Below the pieces are notes generated by a model. That model saw only the letters and a list, made by a program, of their open reading frames with translations. It was not told the origin of the DNA and made no database searches. A program made the translations under genes and the position numbers. From Pseudomonas sp. GM50 (GTDB lineage Bacteria > Pseudomonadota > Gammaproteobacteria > Pseudomonadales > Pseudomonadaceae), in assembly GCF_000282375.1 (NCBI RefSeq), contig NZ_AKJK01000048.1, forward strand, positions 1 through 64,000: DNA of 64,000 nt, read 5' to 3'. Positions 8,862 through 17,973 of the stretch are shown here, piece after piece (position 1 is the stretch's first letter; every line of letters begins with the position of its first letter).

Positions 8862-9377
8862 TTAAGTTTGTAGTCGTTCAATATCAGTCAATGGAACACG
8901 AACTTGCTGTTCTCTATTTAGAAAGTGAAGCAGAATCATGACTCGCTCGTCACCCAACATGGTCAGGAAAATACCTTCCAGGGTCGACAGTGGTCCTCGG
9001 GTTATTTGCAGTGTTTCGCCGGGCTTGAATTGTTGGGGAAACGGAGTTTTTGATGGCTTGAAACACCGGGTACGCAAATGCTCGATGACGTCGTCAGGGA
9101 CTATGGCCGGGCCGTGATTGAAATCGACGATGCGGCTGACGCCGCGGGTAGAACGCAAAGGTGCCCATTTGTCGTCACGGCTCAACTGAATGAAAAGATA
9201 CCCCGGGAAGAGAGACTCAAGGGATTGATGGGGTTTGCCATGAATCAGGCGCTCGCTAATGATTTGCGGGCAAAATATGACGTAGTTTTGGCGCAATAAA
9301 TTGATTTGTGCCCGTTCGTCCTGACGCGGCTTGCACTGCAAAAGATACCAGTGGGAACGGTTAGTACTCGTCAGCAT
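8862..9377 (-). CDS. RfaH-type NusG paralog (transcription antiterminator)
   Basis: A 171-residue specialised NusG paralog. It follows E. coli RfaH along its length: SHWYLLQCKPRQDERAQINL at the N-terminus, LFPGYLFIQL, TRGVSRIVDF and PAIVPDDVIEHL, then a KOW-like C-terminal domain (PGETLQITRGPLSTLEGIF). RfaH proteins bind RNA polymerase paused at an ops element and suppress Rho termination over long surface-polysaccharide operons. This gene is first in the EPS operon, 248 bases before the barrel gene, and an ops-like hairpin lies in its own leader (9689-9708). That suggests self-loading control, which is inference. Confidence 0.88.
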   Translation of the reverse strand: MLTSTNRSHWYLLQCKPRQDERAQINLLRQNYVIFCPQIISERLIHGKPHQSLESLFPGYLFIQLSRDDKWAPLRSTRGVSRIVDFNHGPAIVPDDVIEHLRTRCFKPSKTPFPQQFKPGETLQITRGPLSTLEGIFLTMLGDERVMILLHFLNREQQVRVPLTDIERLQT

Positions 9378-10042
9378 TCTGGCAAGCTCCGTCGTAGCAT
9401 TGGTTTAAGCATGCCTGTTCGCGTATCAGCGATGCTCTTACACTTTCAGTGAGCTCTATTGAGGTCGTGGTGCCGCGACAGTGTTAAGTTTTTAAGACGG
9501 TGTATCAATAGTGAAGCATGTAAGGCGCGTGTAACAGTAAAGCCGAAACTCAGGTCAATAATTTGGCGTGCATAACGTTTGGGCCTGGGTGGCAATCAAG
9601 CTTGTTAATGGAAAGTGTAAAGCAGGCGAGACTGTTACTTGATGCTGCGCATAACATCGCTTTCGACATTTGATGGAAAATGTCCTTTGCGGTGGCCAAA
9701 GCTACCGCATGGTCCGAACCTTCGGCCCTTTAAAAACAAGTCCTTTCGAGCATGACCCTTGAATGATGGGTGGCGGCAGATATCCACTAACTGCACTTTC
9801 GCCGTTATAGGCAGTGACCCTGTTAGGTATTGATCACTCCAGACGACCTGTCAAATGTCACTAGTCAAAAACATAACCTTTTGTCCAATAGTCTGTTAGT
9901 GGGTTTCAACCTATTGTTTTTAAGGTGTTTTATCGAATCCGTACTGGTGCGCGCTTTGGGTGAAAGGCAAGGGGTTGCACCCTATCGCTTTATCTCCAAA
10001 GCGTAAGCACCTCTGGTTCAAATGTAATGCGCCGCTGATTTG
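9378..10042 (-). promoter_or_regulatory. Long leader/promoter region of the EPS operon
   Basis: This 665-base stretch without a gene lies between the AraC-type regulator and the RfaH-like gene, both read leftward. It is AT-richer than its surroundings. On the minus strand TATAAC at 9809-9804 is a possible -10 element, but no good -35 accompanies it. Candidate inverted repeats include CGCTTT...AAAGCG at 9986-10003 and CCGAA..TTCGG near 9714-9725. The ops-like hairpin at 9689-9708 is listed separately. No small gene is supported here. Confidence 0.5.
9689..9708 (-). promoter_or_regulatory. ops-like element in a hairpin
   Basis: On the minus strand the sequence reads GCGGTAGCTTTGGCCACCGC. It contains the GCGGTAG core of the RfaH-recruiting ops element (E. 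coli GGCGGTAGCGT). The two halves can pair as an eight-position stem with one A/C mismatch around a four-base loop. It sits about 310 bases upstream of the RfaH-like start codon in the same orientation, where an ops site in a 5' leader would be expected. Recognition is by eye on a short motif, so chance remains possible. Confidence 0.5.
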
Positions 10043-11008
10043 TCAGCGACGTTTGCCGAATACCGATTTGGGTGGCTTGCCGAAAAACCGGGTAAAGGCC
10101 GCGCTGAAGTTGTTGGGGAATTTGTAGCCCACCTGATAAGCCGCCTGGGCCACCTGGCAACCGCTCTCGAGCAGGGTGTAGGCCTTGCGCATGCGGATCT
10201 CGTGAAGCATGCGGTGCGGGGTGGAGTTGAAGCGGTAATGGAGGCCTTCCTTGAGTTTGAACTCATTGAGCCCCACTGCTGCGCACAGGTAGGGGATGGT
10301 CAGCGGCTGGTCCATCTGCTCGATCATGATGTCCCGGGCGCGGTCGAGTTTCTCGATGTCGACGGTGCTGAACTGCAGGCTTTCAGGACTGGCCGCGGGG
10401 CTCAGTAGTTTCAGCTGCTCGGAGAGCAGGCTCAGGGTGTGAATGTGCATGTCCAGGGTGCCAGTCACCCCTTGGTTGAGGTAACGGGTCAGGGCGGTGG
10501 CGTGGCTGGCGCTGGCCGCCGAGGTCTTCTGGAACGCCAGTTGGCGGACGTTGCCATTGCCCAGCAATTGGCGGGTGCGCTGCTCGCCAATGTACTTGTT
10601 GAGCATGCTTTCGCCGATCAACAACCGCAGTTGGGACACCGTTGCCCCGGCTTCGTAACAGCGCTCGCCGAGGCTCAGCTGGAACGAGGTGATGGTGGTG
10701 TAGCCGGCGCGAAACGACACCGCCGAACCGTCGGCGCCCTTGTACCCGGAATCGCCCTGCATGCCGAAGGTGATCACCAGCATATGGCGATTGTGCGGGC
10801 TGACGGTTTCCTCGATCAGGTTGCGCGTGGGGCGATAGCGCGAACGCACCACCATCAGGTCGTCGTCCAGGCACAAGCGTTCGGAATAGCACTCGCCCAA
10901 CTCTTCCGGCAATTGCTGGCGCATCCAGCCGCCGGTGTCGTCGCTGACCAGCCGCGAGTGCGTTGACGCGACTCGATACGACTGGGAAATCCTCTGTAAG
11001 GCCGCCAC
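10043..11008 (-). CDS. AraC/XylS-type regulator of the metallophore cluster
   Basis: A 321-residue regulator with an AraC DNA-binding domain at the C-terminus: helix-turn-helix one at IPYLCAAVGLNEFKLKEGL and the second at QVAQAAYQVGYKFPNNFSAAF, then FTRFFGKPPKSVF. The N-terminal 200 residues are a ligand/effector domain like those of siderophore regulators such as PchR and PdtC, which respond to the cognate ferri-siderophore. GTG 11008 is chosen because GGAGGA lies 8 bases upstream; longer forms to 11125 would run through the Fur-box-like site. It diverges from the TonB receptor gene, so it probably activates that cluster. Confidence 0.88.
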   Translation of the reverse strand: MAALQRISQSYRVASTHSRLVSDDTGGWMRQQLPEELGECYSERLCLDDDLMVVRSRYRPTRNLIEETVSPHNRHMLVITFGMQGDSGYKGADGSAVSFRAGYTTITSFQLSLGERCYEAGATVSQLRLLIGESMLNKYIGEQRTRQLLGNGNVRQLAFQKTSAASASHATALTRYLNQGVTGTLDMHIHTLSLLSEQLKLLSPAASPESLQFSTVDIEKLDRARDIMIEQMDQPLTIPYLCAAVGLNEFKLKEGLHYRFNSTPHRMLHEIRMRKAYTLLESGCQVAQAAYQVGYKFPNNFSAAFTRFFGKPPKSVFGKRR

Positions 11009-11077
11009 TTTTACTGTCCTCCTTGATTGGGCTCCGGCTCGCATATGGATTGATCCAGAATCCATACGTACACACAT

Positions 11078-11096
11078 GATAAGCATTCGCATTAAT
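11078..11096. promoter_or_regulatory. Fur-box-like site in divergent promoter
   Basis: GATAAGCATTCGCATTAAT agrees with the 19-base Fur consensus (GATAATGATAATCATTATC) at about 12 positions by eye. It lies in the 159-base gap between the AraC-type regulator (GTG 11008) and the TonB receptor (ATG 11168), where iron control of both genes would be expected. No footprint or score is available, so the call rests on motif similarity and context. Confidence 0.45.
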
Positions 11097-11167
11097 GAAT
11101 AACATGTTTCCAAGTCAACTGCCATCTCCGGCTGTGGCAGTGCGCCGATTCATTGATGGGGTCAGCA

Positions 11168-13159
11168 ATGAGCAAGCATGTTTGGAAAGCCAGCGGTTAT
11201 ACGCTGTTTGTTGGCTGTTGGGTGGGCGGCGCGACGACTGTAATCGCGCAGACAGAACTGCCGTCGGTGATCGTCACGGCGAACAAGATCGAGCAGCAAC
11301 AGGAGCAGGTCCCGGCCAGCCTGTCGGTGCTCAGCAACGAAGACCTGCGCAAAGGCGCCATCGATGACCTGGAACGCCTGGCCCGGGTCACTCCCGGCTT
11401 CACCTTTCAGCCCTTCGGCCAGTCTGGTACCAACCTGCCGGTGGTGCGCGGCCTGACCTCCAGCCCCACGGCATTTTCGTCTTCGATGCTGATGCTGGTG
11501 GACGGCGTGCCGACCCTGATGGGGCAGGGCTTCGACCACAACCTGCTGGGGGTGGAACGCATCGAGATCCTTCGTGGGCCACAGTCGACGCTCTATGGCC
11601 GCAACGCCGAAGCCGGGGTCCTGAGCATTTATACCCGCCAGCCCGGTGCCGAGCCTTACGCCCGAATTGAAGCCGGTGGCGGCAGCCGCGACCAGCGCAC
11701 CCTGAGCGCCGATGCCAGCACCGCGCTGGTGCCGGACACTCTCTATGCCGGGGTGTCCGGGCAATGGCTGGAGCAGGACGGTTTTATCGACAACGCCTGG
11801 CGCGGCGGCCAGGCCGATGACCGCGAGCGGCACAGTGCCCGAATGGTCCTGCGCTGGACCCCGGGTTTGGCCACCGACGTCAACCTGCGTTACAGCCGCC
11901 AGGATTATCGCGATGGCGGGGCGCAGTGGGGCGCGGTGAATTCATCGCGGCGCGAAGTGCGTTCCGGCACCTCAAGCTGGAACCACTCCAGCGGCCGCAG
12001 CCTGTCCCTGGACGTGGTGCATGAGTTCGATTCGGGCCTGAAGCTGCGCTCGATCACCGCACGCAATGACTTCTACGACCGGGTCCGACAGGACACCGAT
12101 TTCATGCCGGCCGACCTGTTCCACGTGGGCCGCGACTACCACATGAACACCTTGTCCCAGGAGTTCCGCCTGGAAGGGCAGTGGCGCGATAACCAATGGC
12201 TGCTCGGCGCCTATGCCGACCGTGATGATCACGACTTGTCCTATGAGCAGAAGCTGCCCCTGAGCCTGACCCGTACCGATGTGCAATTGGGCGGCAACAC
12301 CATGGCGCTGTTCGGCCAATGGGTGATGCCCCTGGCCGAGCGCTGGACGTTGACGCTCGGCGCCCGGGCCGAGCAGGACAAGGTGCATCTCGACCCGGCG
12401 GTCGGCAGCCGCCAGAGCGCCAAATGGCAACGCTTCACCCCCAAGGCAGCGCTGCAATACCAATGGCAGCCCGATTCCTATCTGTATGGCAGTTACGCCG
12501 AAGGTTTTCGCGCCGGCGGTTTCAACGCCTTCTCCAGTGCCGCCAATTACCCCGGCTACGACCCGGAAAAAGTCAAAACCTACGAGGTCGGGGCCAAGGG
12601 CTGGCTCGACGACAAACGCCTGCGCTACTCGGCGGCGCTGTACTGGATGGACGTCCGTGACATGCAGGTGCAGCAGATCACCCAGCCCGGGGTGGTGCAC
12701 ATCACCAACGCCGCTTCGGCGCGCTCTACCGGGCTCGACCTGGAAGCTGAATACCTGTTCGCCGACAACTGGCGGGTGGTCAGCTCCGTGGGCCTGAACC
12801 GCACCCGTTTCGAACGCTTCAGCGAAGGCAGCAACGACTATCAGGGCAACCGCAACCCATACGCGCCGGACCTCACCGGCCACCTCAGCCTGCGCTATGA
12901 CGCTCCCGCCGGTTGGTACGCCCAGGGCGGTGTCAGTGCCGTCGGCAAGACCTACCTGGATTCGGCCAACCAGTACCGCCGTGGCGGCTACGGCCTGATC
13001 GACCTGAACGCCGGTTACGACTTCAGCCACTACGGCATTTCCGCGTACGTGAAAAACGCCGCAGACAAACGCTACGACGCCGTCGGCTACCTGAATGGCA
13101 CCGCCCGGGTCTACAGCCCGCCACGGGAGATTGGTCTGCGGGTCAGCTACGAACTGTGA
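11168..13159 (+). CDS. TonB-dependent metallophore receptor
   Basis: A 663-residue outer-membrane receptor that should import a metal-chelate using TonB energy. A signal peptide (VWKASGYTLFVGCWVGGATT, cleavage near VIA|QTE) precedes a TonB-box-like LPSVIVTA. The plug domain has VPASLSVLSNEDLRKGAIDD, VRGLTSSPTAFSSSMLMLVD and VERIEILRGPQSTLYGRNAE. The 22-strand barrel contains the standard YGSYAEGFRAGGFNAF and KVKTYEVGAKGWL motifs and ends in REIGLRVSYEL. ATG 11168 follows GGGGTCAGCA; ATG 11156 is possible. It heads the rightward operon next to a PchR/PdtC-like regulator, which suggests a metallophore receptor. The ligand is unknown. Confidence 0.93.
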   Translation: MSKHVWKASGYTLFVGCWVGGATTVIAQTELPSVIVTANKIEQQQEQVPASLSVLSNEDLRKGAIDDLERLARVTPGFTFQPFGQSGTNLPVVRGLTSSPTAFSSSMLMLVDGVPTLMGQGFDHNLLGVERIEILRGPQSTLYGRNAEAGVLSIYTRQPGAEPYARIEAGGGSRDQRTLSADASTALVPDTLYAGVSGQWLEQDGFIDNAWRGGQADDRERHSARMVLRWTPGLATDVNLRYSRQDYRDGGAQWGAVNSSRREVRSGTSSWNHSSGRSLSLDVVHEFDSGLKLRSITARNDFYDRVRQDTDFMPADLFHVGRDYHMNTLSQEFRLEGQWRDNQWLLGAYADRDDHDLSYEQKLPLSLTRTDVQLGGNTMALFGQWVMPLAERWTLTLGARAEQDKVHLDPAVGSRQSAKWQRFTPKAALQYQWQPDSYLYGSYAEGFRAGGFNAFSSAANYPGYDPEKVKTYEVGAKGWLDDKRLRYSAALYWMDVRDMQVQQITQPGVVHITNAASARSTGLDLEAEYLFADNWRVVSSVGLNRTRFERFSEGSNDYQGNRNPYAPDLTGHLSLRYDAPAGWYAQGGVSAVGKTYLDSANQYRRGGYGLIDLNAGYDFSHYGISAYVKNAADKRYDAVGYLNGTARVYSPPREIGLRVSYEL

Positions 13160-13185
13160 ATGATGAAAATAATGAGTGGCGAACT

Positions 13186-14226
13186 ATGAACGATATCAAC
13201 CTGGCATCCCCCCATCCCCTGCAACCTTATTGGGACCTGACCCTGGCGGGGGTGCGCGCCGATGCCTTGCGCATCGCCCTGGACTGGAAGCTGTTCAACC
13301 TGCTGCAAGTGCCGACTTCGGCCTTGGCGATTGCCCGGCAGTTACAGCTCGACCCAGCCAATACCGGTTACTGGCTGGAGGTGCTGTGGAGCATGGAACT
13401 GCTCAAGCGCGACGATCGCCAGCCGCCCCATTACCGCAACACCGCGGTAGCCAGCGATTACCTGCGGGCCGACGCCGCGGATTATTGCGGTGACGCCTGG
13501 GCCTTTCGCTTGCGCGGCTTGCGGCATTTCGGCAGCCAGCTTGGCGACCAGGTGCGCACCGGCCAGCTCAGTGGCCAGGCGCCGAATATGGCGACCACCA
13601 TCGACAACTGGACCATGGCGGCGCGCTTGCAGATCGCCCAGGAGCAACGGGCAGTTACCGTGGATGTGGCGTTGCGCCTGATGGCTCAAGTGCCGGAGTT
13701 CCCCGCTGTGCGGCGCATGCTCGATCTGGGCGGTGGCCCGGGGCTGGTGGCCATTGCCCTGGCCCGGGACAACCCGATGCTCACCGGCGAGGTGTTCGAC
13801 TTTGCCCAGACCGTGACGGTGGCCGCGGATAACATTCGTCTGGCCGGCCTGGAGCAGCGCCTGGAGGTACGCGGCGGCGATCTGGCGAGCGATCCGATCG
13901 GTGAAGGCTACGACTTGATCTGGTGTTCCTCGGTGCTGCATTTCGTCCCGGACATGGCCGCGGCCCTGGCCAAGATTCATGCTGCATTGCGTCCCGGCGG
14001 CGTGCTGGTCAGCGCCCATGCGGAAATACCCGCAGACCCGGAGCTCGCTCGGCGGGTCATGGCCTATTACCTGTCGATGCAGATGCAAGGACGTCAGGTG
14101 ACCTGCGCCGGCGGCTTGAGCGAAGCCTTGCAGCAGGCCGGTTTCGTCAACATCGACAGTTACCCCGAAGTGGCTTTCGCCATGACCCCGGTGTCGGTGC
14201 TGGTGGCGCGTCGGAGTGCTTCATGA
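13186..14226 (+). CDS. SAM-dependent methyltransferase (Methyltransf_2-like)
   Basis: A 346-residue class I methyltransferase with an N-terminal winged-helix dimerisation domain (DALRIALDWKLFNLLQ ... IARQLQLDPANTGYWLEVL). The C-terminal SAM fold has motif I at MLDLGGGPGLVAIALARD, the acidic motif at EVFDFAQTV, and YDLIWCSSVLHFVPD as the post-motif region. This is the layout of small-molecule O-methyltransferases; S- or N-methylation is also possible. ATG 13186 is preferred (GAGTGG upstream). A GTG at 13156 that overlaps the receptor stop is the alternative. It overlaps the next gene as ATGA. The likely role is tailoring of the cluster product or protecting a thiol, which is inference. Confidence 0.85.
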   Translation: MNDINLASPHPLQPYWDLTLAGVRADALRIALDWKLFNLLQVPTSALAIARQLQLDPANTGYWLEVLWSMELLKRDDRQPPHYRNTAVASDYLRADAADYCGDAWAFRLRGLRHFGSQLGDQVRTGQLSGQAPNMATTIDNWTMAARLQIAQEQRAVTVDVALRLMAQVPEFPAVRRMLDLGGGPGLVAIALARDNPMLTGEVFDFAQTVTVAADNIRLAGLEQRLEVRGGDLASDPIGEGYDLIWCSSVLHFVPDMAAALAKIHAALRPGGVLVSAHAEIPADPELARRVMAYYLSMQMQGRQVTCAGGLSEALQQAGFVNIDSYPEVAFAMTPVSVLVARRSAS

Positions 14227-15533
14227 ACCGGCGGGACGCCACCGGCGCCTGGCGTTTGCAACTGCTCTTTGGCTGGCTGAGTTTCGTGCTGGCGGTGCCG
14301 AGTATTTACCTGCTGCTCGGGTTGCCGCTGGTGATGCGCGAGCACGGCTGGTCTGGCACTGACATCGGCCTGTTCCAGCTGGCCGGTTTGCCGGCGGTGT
14401 TCAAGTTCCTGCTGGCCTTGCCCGTGCAGCGTTATCGCTGCGAGCGCGGGCATTACCGAACCTGGGCGCTGGTGCTGTGCCTGTTGTTGGCGCTGTTGCT
14501 GGTGGTGGTCAGCCAGCAGGCGATCACGGCCCATCGCGGGTACCTGTTCGGCCTGGCCTTCGCCGCCGGGGTGCTGGCGACTTGGGCAGACATTCCGGTC
14601 AATGCCCTGGCGATCAAGTTGCTGCCACAGTCCGAGCGGATTCGTGCCGGCGGCATCCGCTCGGCAGCGCTGTTTCTCGGCGCCATTGTCGGTGCCGGAG
14701 TGATGTTGCTGGTGCAGAACCGCTGGGGTTGGCAGGCGCCGTTTCTGCTGATGGCCGCGGGTCTGTTACTGGCGTTACTGCCCTTTGCCTGGCTGCGCGA
14801 AGGCCGCGCTGAAGGTGCCACTGCCACACCGGCCAGACCTTGCCTGGCCGACTGGTCGGGCTATTTCCGCCAACCCGGTGCACGCCTGTGGACCTGGGTT
14901 TTGCTGAGCAGCTTTCCCTTTGTCGGCGCCGCCTGGCTGTACCTCAAGCCCTTGCTGCTGGACCAGGGCATGGCCGCGCAGCAAGTGGCCTTGATTGCCG
15001 GCGTTGGCGGCGGCGTGGTGGGGGCCTTGGCCAGCCTGCTGGGGGGGCGCCTGGTTCAGCGACTGGGGCCGGGGCGAGCGATTCCGCTGTTTATGCTCTG
15101 GGCTTTGTTTGCCCTGTTGATGCTGACAGCAGCGGTGGGGTTGCAGGCCGGGATGGCCTGGCTGGTGGCCGCGGCTTTCTTGTTGGCCACGGCCATGGGC
15201 GCGGTGTCGACACTGGTCTTCGCCCTGATGATGTTTTTCTCCCGCGAGCATCGGCAGGCCGCCGACTACGGACTGCAAGCCAGTCTGTTCGTACTGACGC
15301 GCCTGCTGGTGCCGATTGCCGCCGGGGTGCTGCTCGACCATAGCGGCCATGTGGGAATGCTGGCCGGTCTGTCCCTGGCGATGTTCGTGGTCTGTGCCCT
15401 GGCCCTGGCGGCCAGGCGTTCGATCGCGGTGGCCACGGCCGGTATGGGTAAAGGGGCGCCGACATGGCGGTTGGCGCCCGGTCCGGCTCGGGTTGAGGGC
15501 CATGGGCCACAGCCGCGAGCCATTCAATCGTAA
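14223..15533 (+). CDS. MFS transporter, FptX/RhtX-like
   Basis: A 436-residue inner-membrane protein with about 12 hydrophobic segments, starting WLSFVLAVPSIYLLLGLPLV. The N-terminal layout (LLLGLPLVMREHGWS, GLFQLAGLPAVFKFLLALPV) resembles the RhtX/FptX/AmpG-type permeases, some of which move ferri-siderophores across the inner membrane. The start overlaps the methyltransferase stop as ATGA. Its place beside the TonB receptor favours uptake of the metal-chelate after it reaches the periplasm. Export of the free product cannot be excluded. The last 40 or so residues are hydrophilic and proline-rich, beyond the usual transporter end. Confidence 0.82.
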   Translation: MNRRDATGAWRLQLLFGWLSFVLAVPSIYLLLGLPLVMREHGWSGTDIGLFQLAGLPAVFKFLLALPVQRYRCERGHYRTWALVLCLLLALLLVVVSQQAITAHRGYLFGLAFAAGVLATWADIPVNALAIKLLPQSERIRAGGIRSAALFLGAIVGAGVMLLVQNRWGWQAPFLLMAAGLLLALLPFAWLREGRAEGATATPARPCLADWSGYFRQPGARLWTWVLLSSFPFVGAAWLYLKPLLLDQGMAAQQVALIAGVGGGVVGALASLLGGRLVQRLGPGRAIPLFMLWALFALLMLTAAVGLQAGMAWLVAAAFLLATAMGAVSTLVFALMMFFSREHRQAADYGLQASLFVLTRLLVPIAAGVLLDHSGHVGMLAGLSLAMFVVCALALAARRSIAVATAGMGKGAPTWRLAPGPARVEGHGPQPRAIQS

Positions 15534-15558
15534 GTCCGACTTGAGTAAGGATGAGTTC

Positions 15559-17973
15559 ATGAAGGCAACCTTAGGTATCTGTCTGGTTACCCAGACTCTG
15601 CCTCTGATCGAGGATGTGACCTTTGTCATTGAGCAGTTGCAGGCCGGCTTGCAGCCACCTGCCACCGCCGCTGACTGGCCACTACCGATCGGAGGCTGCG
15701 AAGAAATGCATGGAGCCCTGGGGCCACGGCCCAGCAGCGAGGCGGTTCTGGAAACGCTGATGGTCCAGGCCCAGCGCTATCTGCAGGGCAACCCGGCGCA
15801 TGCCGCAGCGCTGCCCGATCTGTGGTTGATGACCTTCGATTCGGTCGAGGCGGCGCAATCGCGGTTGCGTCACCTCGACCGGCAACTGTCGAGCGAGCTG
15901 TTCATTCTCGACCTGAGTGAGCAAACGCAGGCCGGCGTCGAAGACCCTTTCGACGAGCTGATCGCCGCCGCGCCCAATGCACGCCTGTCGCCCCATTCGG
16001 CGCTGTTGTATTGCGCCTTGCCGGCCTTGCCGGGATGGATGAACCGCATTGGTGGCAATCGCCATCTGCGAGTGGCGGGGGAGGACCGCGCGGCGCGGCG
16101 CGCGGATTTGTTGCGGATCGTCCTGGATCACCTGGAACACGCCTACTTCAACCGCCTGCTGGCGCGTTCCATCAGCGGCCCGCTGCTGTCGGTGAGCCTG
16201 GCCACCGAAGTGACGCGTTTTATGCGCAGTCGCTGGCAGGAGCGCTGGGACTTTCATTCCTACACCGGCTCCATGGTGGCGGGGTTGATCCAGTCCATGC
16301 AGCAAAACGTCGCCGGCACCGGCGTGCGTTGCCTCAGTGGTTGCAACGAACACAGCTTGGCGGTGAGCGCCATGGCCGGCTGGCAGTTGTTTGGCCGGGC
16401 CTATGTGATCACCGTGACCTCGGGCATGATCGATGAATTTCGCGGCACCCTGGCTAACCTCAAACGTCTCGGCGCGCCGGGGCTGATCATCTGCGCCGAC
16501 AGCCCGGAAAGCGTTTGGTACGCCTTTCAGGGCACCCATGACGGTGATAACGACGGGCGTCGGGTGATCGAGGCCAAAGGCTTGCGCCAGGTGTTCATCC
16601 GCAAGGTCGAGGACATCGCTGCCGGCCTGGAGCAGGCCTTCGCCATGCTCGCCGAACGGGCCGAACCGGTGTTTGTCCTCGCCACTCAAGGGGTGCTGGA
16701 ATCCCGGCCGCAGGTGCCACTGGATGTGCGCTTGCCCGAGCCGCCAGCGCCTCCGGCAACGATCCTCAGCAGTACCCAGGTCGAGGCCCTCGAACAGGCC
16801 CTGGATCTGATCAACCACCAGCCGCTGCACCTGCTCTGGCAGTGCGGCAAACTCAGCGATCAGCAGCGCCAACGCGTGCATGCCCTGGCCGAACGCGGTG
16901 CGATCGGTCTGGCTGATAGCATCACCCAGCCCGGCAGTGTCGGCCCTTACCACGAGGGGCGGCCGGTGCCGCACTATCTGGGGCCGTTGTCGTTGTACGG
17001 TTTCAGTCGACGGGTCTATCAGTTCGTGCACACCGACCACGAGTTGAATGGGCCGCAAAGCCATTGTGTGTTCTTCCTCAAGGGCAAGGTCGACCAGGCC
17101 GCCACGCCGTTTTCCGAAGGCAAGCTCAAGCGTCAATTGCGGGTGGTGCAGGTCAACCATGAGCCGCGGCATCTTTCACCCTTTACCGATCTGGCGCTGG
17201 ATGTGCCGCTGGATGTGTTCCTTGATCACATCGAGCGGGGCTTGCAGGTCGAGCCGCAGATTCTCGCCTTGCGCCGGGCCAAGCTCGAGGTGCTGTCCGC
17301 GACCAGCGAGAGCGTGGCGGCGGACCACATAGAAACCCTGCCGATGACCTCCAACTACTTCTTTCGCCGCCTGGGCAACCTGGTGCGCGAACTGATCGAG
17401 CAGCAGGACTATCGCTACATCGGCGTGTATGACGTCGGCCGTTGCGGCATCTCGGCGGTGCGTAATGTGCCGCGCACCGATCCGGGTTTTTCCGGCTGGT
17501 ACGGGCGCGCCTTGATGGGTGACGGCCTGATGGCCTTGCCCTATATCGCCATGACCGGCACCGGCAATGTCCTGGCGTTTGTCGGCGACGGCGCCCGGGC
17601 GCTGGTGCCGGATATCGAGGCACGGCTGGCCCAGGGGCTGGCCGAGGACCCCGGGGCGGCAAAGCGTAACGTCACGCTGTTCTACCTCACCAATGGCTTG
17701 TTGTCGTTGATTCAGACCTACCTCGACAAACGCTACGCCCATAACGGCGCGCAACAGGTCGCCGTGACCAGTGCTGCACCGTTGGCGGCACCGCTGGAGC
17801 GAGTCGGGCCGATCAGCCTGCATCGCGAGCGTCTGGTGAGCTTCGATGAAGCGAGCCTGCGCAGCGCCCTGACGCGCCCCGGACAATTGAATATTTTCGA
17901 CGTGTTGCTGGCCCATAACTCGGAAGGCGATGGCTTGAGCCTGGTCTCCGAAACCGCCTGGAACCGTCAATGA
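15559..17973 (+). CDS. PigD-like ThDP-dependent enzyme
   Basis: An 804-residue thiamine-diphosphate enzyme. After a roughly 230-residue N-terminal region comes a PYR-type domain with the catalytic glutamate (GCNEHSLAVSAMAG, E264), a central domain, and a C-terminal PP domain with GDG at 676-678 and the metal-ligand region LTNG (N712). The size and domain order resemble PigD/HapD of prodigiosin synthesis, which add an acetyl unit from pyruvate to an enal or enoyl acceptor (Stetter-type 1,4-addition). ATG 15559 has AAGGA 7 bases upstream. It overlaps the PigE-like gene by 4 bases, as pigD and pigE also work together. Donor and acceptor here are inferred only. Confidence 0.8.
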   Translation: MKATLGICLVTQTLPLIEDVTFVIEQLQAGLQPPATAADWPLPIGGCEEMHGALGPRPSSEAVLETLMVQAQRYLQGNPAHAAALPDLWLMTFDSVEAAQSRLRHLDRQLSSELFILDLSEQTQAGVEDPFDELIAAAPNARLSPHSALLYCALPALPGWMNRIGGNRHLRVAGEDRAARRADLLRIVLDHLEHAYFNRLLARSISGPLLSVSLATEVTRFMRSRWQERWDFHSYTGSMVAGLIQSMQQNVAGTGVRCLSGCNEHSLAVSAMAGWQLFGRAYVITVTSGMIDEFRGTLANLKRLGAPGLIICADSPESVWYAFQGTHDGDNDGRRVIEAKGLRQVFIRKVEDIAAGLEQAFAMLAERAEPVFVLATQGVLESRPQVPLDVRLPEPPAPPATILSSTQVEALEQALDLINHQPLHLLWQCGKLSDQQRQRVHALAERGAIGLADSITQPGSVGPYHEGRPVPHYLGPLSLYGFSRRVYQFVHTDHELNGPQSHCVFFLKGKVDQAATPFSEGKLKRQLRVVQVNHEPRHLSPFTDLALDVPLDVFLDHIERGLQVEPQILALRRAKLEVLSATSESVAADHIETLPMTSNYFFRRLGNLVRELIEQQDYRYIGVYDVGRCGISAVRNVPRTDPGFSGWYGRALMGDGLMALPYIAMTGTGNVLAFVGDGARALVPDIEARLAQGLAEDPGAAKRNVTLFYLTNGLLSLIQTYLDKRYAHNGAQQVAVTSAAPLAAPLERVGPISLHRERLVSFDEASLRSALTRPGQLNIFDVLLAHNSEGDGLSLVSETAWNRQ

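Noticed and set aside
9804..9832. Sigma-70 promoter for the EPS operon
   Set aside because: TATAAC is a fair -10, but the matching -35 (CAATAC) is poor, so it is mentioned only in the leader entry and not called as a promoter.
15682..17172. Minus-strand frame of 496 codons opposite the ThDP enzyme gene
   Set aside because: Histidine/glutamine-rich shadow typical of high-GC third positions; the plus strand shows clear ThDP motifs.
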